This document shows positions 1-5,962 of a DNA stretch of 7,821 nt, piece by piece (position 1 is the stretch's first letter; every line of letters starts with the position of its first letter). The DNA is taken from the NCBI GenBank assembly GCA_046542305.1, contig JBKHBQ010000188.1:1-7821 (forward strand), read 5' to 3'. Made by a program: the position numbers and the translations under genes. The notes beneath the pieces were generated by a model. The model had not been told where the DNA came from. It saw only the letters and a list, made by a program, of their open reading frames with translations, and ran no database searches. This DNA is from JBKHBQ01 sp046542305 (GTDB lineage Bacteria > Bacteroidota > Bacteroidia > Bacteroidales > 4484-276).

Positions 1-107
1 CGCGGGTCGGTGAAGGGGGCTAACGGGTCGTCCTCGGTGCACGCAGTCATTATCAGTGCACTTACAATCAGCAGCAGCCAAAAAGCAGAAAAGCTCGTAT
101 TTTTCAT
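1..107 (-). CDS. Lipoprotein, N-terminal fragment (runs off left edge)
   Basis: The reverse strand opens with an ATG at 107-105 and stays open for 35 codons to the window edge. The peptide starts MKNTSFSAFWLLL, continues with a hydrophobic stretch and reaches IMTAC at residues 19-23, followed by TEDDP. This is a short basic start, a hydrophobic core and a lipobox-like cysteine (C23), so the product should be exported, lipid-modified and held in the cell envelope. The acidic residues right after the cysteine resemble the LES signal that sends Bacteroidetes lipoproteins to the cell surface, but that is inference. A TAnnTTTG box lies 10 bases upstream of the start codon. The gene is divergent from the secreted protein at 202. 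The mature part is outside the window, so function cannot be assigned. Confidence 0.7.
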   Translation of the reverse strand, partial: MKNTSFSAFWLLLIVSALIMTACTEDDPLAPFTDP

Positions 108-117
108 GTTTTTTTGG

Positions 118-125
118 CAAAGGTA
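118..125 (-). promoter_or_regulatory. Bacteroidetes-type -7 promoter element for the left-edge lipoprotein
   Basis: Read on the reverse strand this is TACCTTTG, a full match to the TAnnTTTG -7 consensus of the Bacteroidetes primary sigma factor. It ends 10 bases before the lipoprotein ATG, so the transcript would have a leader of only a few bases. I find no clear TTG (-33 element) at the usual spacing of about 20 bases, so the call rests on one box. Confidence 0.35.
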
Positions 126-174
126 GGGAGAAATTTGCATTTAATCCTGCGGATAAAAAATTGATGGAAAGCGT

Positions 175-182
175 TACCTTTG
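175..182 (+). promoter_or_regulatory. Bacteroidetes-type -7 promoter element for the secreted cohesin-like gene
   Basis: TACCTTTG on the forward strand matches TAnnTTTG exactly and lies 19 bases before the ATG at 202. A TTG at 161-163 is only 11 bases upstream, too close for a normal -33 element. It is the same octamer as the one facing the other way at 118-125, so the 94-base gap carries a back-to-back pair. Confidence 0.4.
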
Positions 183-201
183 ATTTTAAATCAGCAATGT
201 T

Positions 202-1128
202 ATGAAGCACATTTCCTTAATTGTCCTGCTTTTGTTGTTCGCCACAAATACTCAGGCACAGGCTACCATCAGCATTCCCGATACCATGTGCTGTCCGCAG
301 GATGATGTAATCCTGCCTGTTTATGCTGAAAACCTGCATGCAGGTGCCATAAGTTTTTTCATTGCCTACGACACCACGAAAATGAAATTTACTTCGCTTA
401 AAAACATCCACCAGCAACTGGATGGCTTGATTTTTCACGAACAAAACGGGATCGTCGGAATTGCCTGGCATTCTGCAGCGGGGATAATGCTGGATAATGG
501 CAGGTTGTTTGACCTTTGGCTGGAATATTACCAGGGAACTGCGGACATTATTTTTTTAGAACAAAGCGAAATCGCCGGTGTAAATTTATCCGTTTTGCCC
601 GTCAATCTTCAGCACGGAACCATCCAACCTTCCGACAGCGTTTCCCAAACATTTCATTTGCACCAGGGATGGAACAGTTTTTCACTCCATGTTATCCCTG
701 CTTCCTCTGATCCTGAAAAAGTCTTTGCCCCAATCCTTGCTGCAATCCATCTGATTACGGATGGTGCGGGAATTTTTTATCCGCAGGGAAATATCAATAC
801 GATAGGCGCGATTGATCCGTCAAAAGGCTATGCGATAAAAACGCATTCGGCGGTTGAATTTATCCTTTCAGGTTGCACAGCATCCGAAAATGCCATACAG
901 GTGCCGCAGGGCTGGACATACCTGGTGGTTCCGGTTCGCTGTGAGGTGAGTGTGGCAGATTTGGTTGCATCTTATTCTCAGGAAATCAGAGTCGTTCGCT
1001 CGCTGATCGGCACCGGGGTTTTCTGGCCCGAAAAGGACATCGCTTCTCTGGATACATTGCAGCCGGGTAAGGCTTATCTCATCAATGCCCTGACCGACTT
1101 TGAGCTGGTGTTTCCTGTTTGTGAATAA
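202..1128 (+). CDS. Secreted protein with cohesin-like domain and two C-terminal GW repeats
   Basis: The 308-residue product has a signal peptide (residues 1 to about 21, hydrophobic core LIVLLLLFA, AQA cleavage site at 19-21), so it should be exported. Residues about 22-145 look like a cohesin-type beta-sandwich: a strand-rich opening, then ISFFIAYDTTKMKF (50-63) matching the usual 'xxFxLxYDxxxLxF' signature, and GIVGIAWHSAAG further on. Residues about 152-225 and 233-308 are two copies of one repeat: each begins QGW, has a central FYP or FWP plus an acidic/asparagine turn, and ends with KGYAI or KAYLI and a beta strand. This repeat type is common at the ends of secreted Bacteroidetes proteins. 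No type IX sorting domain or lipobox follows, so the protein is probably periplasmic or released. In cellulosomes cohesin domains bind dockerins; here the ligand is unknown and the domain call rests on pattern only. It stands alone, converging on the gene at 1138-1623. Confidence 0.8.
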   Translation: MKHISLIVLLLLFATNTQAQATISIPDTMCCPQDDVILPVYAENLHAGAISFFIAYDTTKMKFTSLKNIHQQLDGLIFHEQNGIVGIAWHSAAGIMLDNGRLFDLWLEYYQGTADIIFLEQSEIAGVNLSVLPVNLQHGTIQPSDSVSQTFHLHQGWNSFSLHVIPASSDPEKVFAPILAAIHLITDGAGIFYPQGNINTIGAIDPSKGYAIKTHSAVEFILSGCTASENAIQVPQGWTYLVVPVRCEVSVADLVASYSQEIRVVRSLIGTGVFWPEKDIASLDTLQPGKAYLINALTDFELVFPVCE

Positions 1129-1137
1129 AAGTGGTGG

Positions 1138-1623
1138 TTATATCTGCTTTCTTTTATATTTGTGACATTTAAAATCTGCTTCATCTTTTTGATCATTTCG
1201 GTTCAGCAAACACAGGATGTATTCATAGGGGTCATCCTCATAAATACATGTCAGGCATAATCCGGGCTTTTTTATGCTATCAGGCAAAATTTCATAACCG
1301 TCATCATCAAAAATCCCGGCGATGCGATCTGGTGGTATATCATCTATATGCCGCCGGCCGTCTTTTCTTCTTACCGTCTTTATTGCCTGATCTATTTCGA
1401 ATTCACCATCAGGAAAGCTCTCACCGGTTATGCAGGTGAAGCAGCTCAATCCTACGGCGGCCGATCCAATTACCCACAAGTCATTGCCGCACGAACATTT
1501 TTTTCCCTCCTGGTGGGCCTTCAATGCCTCATTTAATTTTTTTCGCAATCCATCCTCATTTTCATCAGGATTGCTTTTTAGATGAAACCTGATATAATCT
1601 TCAATTGAAATAGGTACAAGCAT
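1138..1623 (-). CDS. Conserved-type hypothetical protein with eight cysteines in two probable metal sites
   Basis: The product is 161 residues with no signal peptide or membrane segment, so it is probably cytoplasmic. The first 40 residues (ISIEDYIRFHL, then a charged helix) contain no cysteine. Cysteines then fall in two groups: C43-x-C45 with C61-x2-C64, and C123-x2-C126 with C138 and C153. Each group has four cysteines in a zinc-ribbon-like arrangement, so two bound zinc ions (or less likely iron-sulfur clusters) are plausible. Between them is an acidic, low-complexity linker (GIFDDDGYEILPD). I do not recognise a named family; it resembles uncharacterised short proteins annotated as hypothetical in Bacteroidetes. 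Its start lies 16 bases after the stop of the iron-sulfur oxidoreductase on the same strand, so the two are likely cotranscribed. An assembly or regulatory role for that enzyme is possible but unproven. The ATG at 1623 is the first in frame and starts a well-formed protein. Confidence 0.75.
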   Translation of the reverse strand: MLVPISIEDYIRFHLKSNPDENEDGLRKKLNEALKAHQEGKKCSCGNDLWVIGSAAVGLSCFTCITGESFPDGEFEIDQAIKTVRRKDGRRHIDDIPPDRIAGIFDDDGYEILPDSIKKPGLCLTCIYEDDPYEYILCLLNRNDQKDEADFKCHKYKRKQI

Positions 1624-1639
1624 ATTCTTACTATTTTTC

Positions 1640-3727
1640 CTATATTCCCATCCCCAAGCTCACCATCTCGGCAATATCATAATTCTGCATGGATTCTTCG
1701 CGGTTTTTGTATTTGATGCCGTCGGTGATCATCACCATGCAGAAGGGGCATGCGGTGGCCACAATGTCGGCGCCGATGGCCATGGCGTCTTCGATGCGTT
1801 CGATAAAAACTTCCTTGTCGCCCTTTTCGGCTTCCTTGAACATTTGTCCGCCGCCGGCGCCACAGCACAGGGCAAAGCTAGCAGATCGTTCCATTTCAAC
1901 CAGGTTGCAGGGTATGGCGCCCAGCACTTGGCGCGGTGCATCGTATTCGCCGTTGCCGCGTCCGAGGTAGCAGGGATCGTGAAAAGTTACCTTTTTGCCT
2001 TTAAACCTGTCGCTGTCGATTTTAATGGTTCCATCGGCAATAAGTTTGCGAAGGAATTGTGAATGATGCAGCACCTCCAGTTCCATTCCGAAATCGGGAT
2101 ATTCATTTTTAAAGGTATTGAAATCATGGGGGTCGCAGGTGATCACCTTTTTTACATCGTAAGCTTTAAACGTTTCGATGATCTGAAGGGTTTGCATTTG
2201 GTAGAGCATTTCGTTGCCGGCCCGGCGCGCAGAATCTCCGGTATCAATTTCTTCGGTGCCCAGTACGCCGTAATCCACGCCGAGGTGGTTCAGGATTTTC
2301 ACAAATTCGCGGCTCACTTTTTTATAGCGGTCGTCGAAAGCGCCTGCCGAGCCGATCCACACGAGGTATTCGGGTGTTTTGCCTGAGGCCTGCAGACCGG
2401 CCATCACAGGTACCTCAATGCCGGCTTCTTCAGCCCATTTCAGGCGGTCCTCGGGCGAGTACTGCCAGGGGGCGCCATTGTTTTCCACGTTGCTGAACAT
2501 GGTGTTGAGCTCGCCCGGCGCAGCCGATTCTTCCATAAACAAATACCGTCGCATATCCACGATCAGCGTGGGATGGTTGATGTTGATCGGGCATTCCTGT
2601 GCACAGGCATTGCAGGTGGTGCAGGCCCAGAGTTCCTCCTCGGTCACATAATTCCTTACCAGTGCTTTGGCATCGTCGAAATCTTTTCCTTCCTTTACCA
2701 GATGCGGACCTTTTTCTTTCATGCGCGCACGCGTGTCCATGATGATCTTGCGGGGCGAGAGCAGCTTACCCGTTATATTGGCCGGACACACCGAAGTGCA
2801 CCTGCCGCACTCGGTGCAAGAGAGTGAATCGAGGTAGTTTTTCCAGGTGATGTCCTCCACATCCTTCACCCCAAAACGTTCCATGGTTTCTTGCTCACCT
2901 TCGGCCGGTTCGGCGAAGGCGGCGTCAGGGTCCATCATCATTTTTACTTCCCTGGTCACGCTTTCCATATTATCGAGTTTTCCAAGCGGTTCCAGGCGGC
3001 TGAGGAACACATTGGGAACCGACATGAATACGTGGAAATGCTTGGAGTAGGGCAGGGCATTGGCAAAAATAAATATGGTGACGATGTGCGACCACCAGAA
3101 GAATTCCATCCAGAAATGCGCGGTAGCATCGCTGATCCCATGGCCTGGAATAAAGGTTTGCACGAGAAATCTGCTTACGGGATATACGCCTTCAGGGTTG
3201 ACGTGGTTCAGCACCAGGTAATACATGTTCAGTCCCAGCAGGGTCACCATCAGAAAGAGGATGGCCAGCAGGGCGAGGTTGGCATCGATCTTCGAAATCT
3301 TTTTCATTTCGTACCCTTTAAGCCGGCGTACATGCATCAGCAGCCGGCGCACCAGGAAAGCAATGATGGATACCGCCACCACCAGGGCGAAGATGTCGCC
3401 GGCGGCCATCATAAAATCGTAAAACCAGCCCAGGAACGAGAGCGATCTTTCGATACCGAAAATGCCGTCGATCACCATTTCGAGGGTGCCGAAGGCCACG
3501 ATAAGAAAACCCCAGAACACCAGGGCATGTGCCAGCCCTACCCAGGGAAACCTGAAAATCTTTGTTTGTCCGATGGCAACGATCAGCATCAGGCTGATGC
3601 GTTTGGGTATGTTTCGGATCGGGAAAGGTTTGGTGAGTTTAAAATATGCCGCGATCCGGGATATGGTATAGGCAAAAATGCCCAGGGTAAGCAGCAGTAC
3701 GATGATAAAGATTATTTGCTTCGTCAT
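1640..3727 (-). CDS. Membrane iron-sulfur oxidoreductase (cytochrome b-like domain fused to HdrD-like FeS/CCG domains)
   Basis: The 695-residue product starts at the ATG at 3727 (MTKQIIFIIVLL), which opens directly onto a membrane helix; an in-frame ATG 15 codons upstream would add a polar tail and is less likely. About five helices (roughly 2-26, 62-88, 106-128, 150-175, 207-225) form a NarI/HdrE-like domain; H67, H204, H214, H230 and H232 are candidate heme b ligands. Two 4Fe-4S motifs follow: C304-x2-C307-x2-C310-x3-C314-P and C369-x2-C372-x2-C375-x3-C379-P. The C-terminus holds two CCG domains. The second is intact (C586, C621-C622-G, C660-x2-C663), while the first lacks its cysteines (S460, D495-T-G, D532-P-H-D535). 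Proteins of this build (HdrDE-like, mycobacterial EtfD, ETF:menaquinone oxidoreductases of syntrophs) pass electrons between flavoproteins or thiol/disulfide substrates and quinones at the inner membrane. ETF as partner is inference; no etf or acyl-CoA dehydrogenase gene is nearby. It appears to lead a two-gene operon with the eight-cysteine protein. Confidence 0.9.
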   Translation of the reverse strand: MTKQIIFIIVLLLTLGIFAYTISRIAAYFKLTKPFPIRNIPKRISLMLIVAIGQTKIFRFPWVGLAHALVFWGFLIVAFGTLEMVIDGIFGIERSLSFLGWFYDFMMAAGDIFALVVAVSIIAFLVRRLLMHVRRLKGYEMKKISKIDANLALLAILFLMVTLLGLNMYYLVLNHVNPEGVYPVSRFLVQTFIPGHGISDATAHFWMEFFWWSHIVTIFIFANALPYSKHFHVFMSVPNVFLSRLEPLGKLDNMESVTREVKMMMDPDAAFAEPAEGEQETMERFGVKDVEDITWKNYLDSLSCTECGRCTSVCPANITGKLLSPRKIIMDTRARMKEKGPHLVKEGKDFDDAKALVRNYVTEEELWACTTCNACAQECPININHPTLIVDMRRYLFMEESAAPGELNTMFSNVENNGAPWQYSPEDRLKWAEEAGIEVPVMAGLQASGKTPEYLVWIGSAGAFDDRYKKVSREFVKILNHLGVDYGVLGTEEIDTGDSARRAGNEMLYQMQTLQIIETFKAYDVKKVITCDPHDFNTFKNEYPDFGMELEVLHHSQFLRKLIADGTIKIDSDRFKGKKVTFHDPCYLGRGNGEYDAPRQVLGAIPCNLVEMERSASFALCCGAGGGQMFKEAEKGDKEVFIERIEDAMAIGADIVATACPFCMVMITDGIKYKNREESMQNYDIAEMVSLGMGI

Positions 3728-3826
3728 AAATCCTGATTTTATTGCATTGGTAAAATGGATTAACGAATACAATATTAAGCATTTAGCGACTATGTTGCGT
3801 TATCCGTAGCTGAAGCTTTTCCTTAT

Positions 3827-3857
3827 CAAATTAAAAATAAAGCGCTTACCCTTACAA
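3827..3857 (-). promoter_or_regulatory. Candidate promoter for the iron-sulfur oxidoreductase operon
   Basis: On the reverse strand a TTG (3857-3855) is followed after 20 bases by TTAATTTG (3834-3827). The consensus is TTG, about 20 bases, TAnnTTTG, so the spacing is right and the -7 box has one mismatch (TT for TA). The leader would be roughly 95 bases to the ATG at 3727. The surrounding AT-rich gap makes chance matches possible. Confidence 0.35.
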
Positions 3858-3881
3858 TTTATAAGCAATGTAAATTATTTG

Positions 3882-3946
3882 GATCTTCTTCCGAACCGTG
3901 CGGGTAAAATGATTTTTCAGGTGATTTTTCGGAAGCATTAAAGATC
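3882..3946 (-). repeat. Interrupted inverted repeat over the stop codon of the 3938-4921 lipoprotein gene
   Basis: Two nested inverted repeats face each other: an inner perfect 8-base pair of arms (CTTCCGAA at 3888-3895, TTCGGAAG at 3928-3935) and an outer 6-base pair (GATCTT at 3882-3887, AAGATC at 3941-3946). Together they make a 14-base-pair stem with a five-base bulge holding the TAA stop and a 32-base loop. In the leftward transcript it could fold at the gene end and protect or end the message, but no U-run follows, so it is not a standard intrinsic terminator. Confidence 0.4.
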
Positions 3947-4921
3947 AGGGTTCTTCACAAAACTCAGGTCGAGGGCCATAAGTTCTTCTTCGGCAAGCGG
4001 GCTGAGTCTTTTGGTCCTGAAGATCTCATAGCGGCTCGACATCAGGCCAAAGCCGTTCACAATATTGGTATACTCGGGCCTGTCCTGCACGAGGCTGTAG
4101 GAGGGGCCGTTTACACGCATGTAGGTGTCGTATTCGATCCCGCCGGCCGCAACGATGAAATCCACCGGTCCGGCAAGGCGTTGGCCCACAAAATCCGCAT
4201 CGAGCTTCTGTTCCATGATGTCGTAGAAAGCATCATTGCTGATCGACACTTCTATCTGCCCAGAGCCGCTGATGTCGTTGGCTGTCTGGGTGCCGAGTAT
4301 CCAATCCACATATTTGGCAGTAGTGTCGCCGGAATTCAGCGGAATTTCCCAGTAGTGTATGCGCAGCATCGGCTCAAAACGTTTCGCGTTCACTGCATTA
4401 TGCCATTCGAACGGAGTGCCCCAGCCACGGTTAAAAGATACGCGTCCGCCGGTGGTGGGTTTCATGATACTGAAGTCGTGGATCAGGCGCGTTACCGAGC
4501 TTACCTCCTGCCCGCTGACGGTATTTCGCGCAAACAGCCGGTATTCGTACGAGGGGTCTAATTCGCCGACACCTTTATATATGATCATCTCCGGATTGTA
4601 AAAAATGCCGTCTTCCTTATCATAAAAGGTGGTGGTATCGAAAGGAATGGTTTGCATCAGGCTGCCGTTGTACCAGCCTTCGAGCCTTACTTGCAGTTTG
4701 CCGTTGTAGCTCAAGGAGTCTTCGATTTTTGCGATCTCAAGGGCATTTCCGCCAAGGAAAGCCTTGTTGATTCTGAAATAGTGCGTGGTGTCGAGTTGGT
4801 TGAGCAGGCCGTACACGATGGTGATCTCTTCCCATTCGGTATTTACATCAACATCCGTTTCGCAGGAGGGAAGAAAAAACAGTGAAATTGCAGCAATTGC
4901 CAGGAGTATAAATTTTTTCAT
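3938..4921 (-). CDS. Lipoprotein, DUF4249-like
   Basis: The 327-residue product has a lipoprotein signal: MKKF, a hydrophobic core and the lipobox LPSC with C20 as the lipidated residue, followed by ETDVD, an acidic stretch that may favour the cell surface in Bacteroidetes. The mature chain starts with EWEEITIVYGLLNQLDTTHYFRI-type beta strands and ends with YTNIVNGFGLMSSRYEIF. This order (a VYGLL strand just after the cysteine, an Ig-like middle, and an 'NIxNGxGxFSS' motif close to the end) resembles the DUF4249 lipoproteins. I am moderately sure of the family and do not know a molecular function. DUF4249 genes often sit next to a TonB-dependent receptor; none is present here, since the upstream neighbour is the divergent panB. 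The gene is transcribed in the same direction as the oxidoreductase, but the 210-base gap and a candidate promoter within it suggest a separate unit. No clear promoter box of its own was found. Confidence 0.75.
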   Translation of the reverse strand: MKKFILLAIAAISLFFLPSCETDVDVNTEWEEITIVYGLLNQLDTTHYFRINKAFLGGNALEIAKIEDSLSYNGKLQVRLEGWYNGSLMQTIPFDTTTFYDKEDGIFYNPEMIIYKGVGELDPSYEYRLFARNTVSGQEVSSVTRLIHDFSIMKPTTGGRVSFNRGWGTPFEWHNAVNAKRFEPMLRIHYWEIPLNSGDTTAKYVDWILGTQTANDISGSGQIEVSISNDAFYDIMEQKLDADFVGQRLAGPVDFIVAAGGIEYDTYMRVNGPSYSLVQDRPEYTNIVNGFGLMSSRYEIFRTKRLSPLAEEELMALDLSFVKNPDL

Positions 4922-4992
4922 TGCAATGTGAGTGAGTTAGTTAGATCGAAATGCAGTTTTTGTTACATATTTCTGTAATCAACAAAACTTTG

Positions 4993-5000
4993 TAGCTTTG
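4993..5000 (+). promoter_or_regulatory. Bacteroidetes-type -7 promoter element for the panB cluster
   Basis: TAGCTTTG, followed by C, matches TAnnTTTG in full and has the extended context common in this phylum. It lies 90 bases before the panB ATG. No proper TTG is found about 20 bases upstream (the nearest, 4960-4962, is 30 bases away). It would drive panB and probably the two genes after it. The AT-rich leader (5001-5090) shows only short palindromes, and I recognise no riboswitch. Confidence 0.45.
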
Positions 5001-5090
5001 CGTTTTAATTAAAAAGCCTAACGGCATTATCTGAATTTTATTTTTCAATATTGATGATAATACCGGTAATTGCGCGCAAAAGACGATTTC

Positions 5091-5909
5091 ATGAAAAAAC
5101 AGGCAAACGTTTACAAAAAAATAACCACACATGTGCTTCAGGAAATGAAGCTGAAAGGTGAAAAAATCGCCATGCTGACGGCTTATGATTTTTCGATGGC
5201 CGGACTGCTTGACAATGCCGGTATTGATGTGGTGCTGGTCGGGGATTCGGCATCCAATGTAATGGCCGGTTACACCACCACATTGCCCATTACGCTCGAT
5301 CAGATGATCTATCATGCCTCCTCGGTGATGCGTGCCGTAAAGCGTGCACTTGTGGTGGTGGATATGCCCTTCGGCACCTACCAGGGAAACTCCAAGGAAG
5401 CGCTGAATTCGGCCATTCGCATCATGAAGGAATCGGGGGCCAATGCCATAAAAATGGAAGGCGGACGCGAGATTGTAGAATCCATCGACCGCATTCTTTC
5501 GGCAGGTATTCCGGTGATGGGCCACCTGGGCCTTACCCCGCAATCGATCCATAAATTCGGCACCTATGTAGTGCGCGCCACTGAGGAAAGCGAAGCACAA
5601 AAGCTGATCGAAGATGCACATCAACTGGAGGAGGCCGGATGTTTTGCCATCGTGCTGGAAAAAATTCCTGCCAAACTGGCTGCCCGCGTCACCAGTGAGA
5701 TCAAAATCCCTACCATCGGAATCGGCGCGGGACACGAGGTAGACGGACAGGTGCTGGTGCTGCACGACATGCTGGGGATCACACAAAAATTCTCACCGCG
5801 CTTCCTGAGAAGGTACCACAATTTAAGCGAAGAAATACAGGGCTCTGTTCAGGCATATATCCGCGACGTAAAGACCATCGATTTTCCCAATGAGCATGAG
5901 CAATATTAA
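5091..5909 (+). CDS. panB: 3-methyl-2-oxobutanoate hydroxymethyltransferase (ketopantoate synthesis)
   Basis: PanB transfers a hydroxymethyl group from 5,10-methylenetetrahydrofolate to alpha-ketoisovalerate, giving ketopantoate, the first dedicated step towards pantothenate and coenzyme A, in the cytoplasm. The 272-residue product has the normal family length and covers the whole TIM-barrel fold. Recognisable motifs are LTAYDFSMA near residue 30, the Mg-binding aspartates D52 (LVGDS) and D91 (VDMPFG), KMEGG (K121), GHLGLTPQS near 144-152, the catalytic glutamate E190 (LEKIP) and GIGAG (210-214). I chose the ATG at 5091 (MKKQANVYKK); an in-frame TTG at 5070 would add seven residues with no support. 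The gene leads a rightward cluster; the pseudouridine synthase start lies 53 bases after its stop. panC and panD are not in the window. Confidence 0.96.
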   Translation: MKKQANVYKKITTHVLQEMKLKGEKIAMLTAYDFSMAGLLDNAGIDVVLVGDSASNVMAGYTTTLPITLDQMIYHASSVMRAVKRALVVVDMPFGTYQGNSKEALNSAIRIMKESGANAIKMEGGREIVESIDRILSAGIPVMGHLGLTPQSIHKFGTYVVRATEESEAQKLIEDAHQLEEAGCFAIVLEKIPAKLAARVTSEIKIPTIGIGAGHEVDGQVLVLHDMLGITQKFSPRFLRRYHNLSEEIQGSVQAYIRDVKTIDFPNEHEQY

Positions 5910-5962
5910 GCCCGGTGAAACAAAATGACAAAAAATCTGTTGCAAAACTAAAATGGGCGCCA

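Noticed and set aside
1125..1157. ATAAAAG ... CTTTTAT inverted repeat between the convergent genes, as a shared terminator
   Set aside because: The stem is seven bases, almost all A-T, with a 19-base loop, too weak for an intrinsic terminator.
2891..3736. Forward-strand open frame of 281 codons
   Set aside because: It lies wholly antisense to the oxidoreductase, whose protein shows clear membrane and iron-sulfur motifs. The antisense translation is rich in H, Q and G with no recognisable domain, as expected of a shadow frame.
3728..3772. Upstream in-frame extension (15 residues) of the oxidoreductase
   Set aside because: The extra residues are not part of the first membrane helix, and the ATG at 3727 gives the usual MTKQII-type start right at the helix.
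5070..5090. TTG start adding seven residues to panB
   Set aside because: The ATG at 5091 gives normal PanB length and start; the extension has no similarity to the family.
5001..5090. Possible riboswitch or operator in the panB leader (palindromes TTAATTAA and TACCGGTA)
   Set aside because: Only isolated 8-base palindromes are present, with no larger fold or recognised aptamer core.
4941..5786. Reverse-strand open frame of 281 codons
   Set aside because: It is antisense to panB, which is unmistakable. The translation has scattered C, H and Q residues and no family signature.
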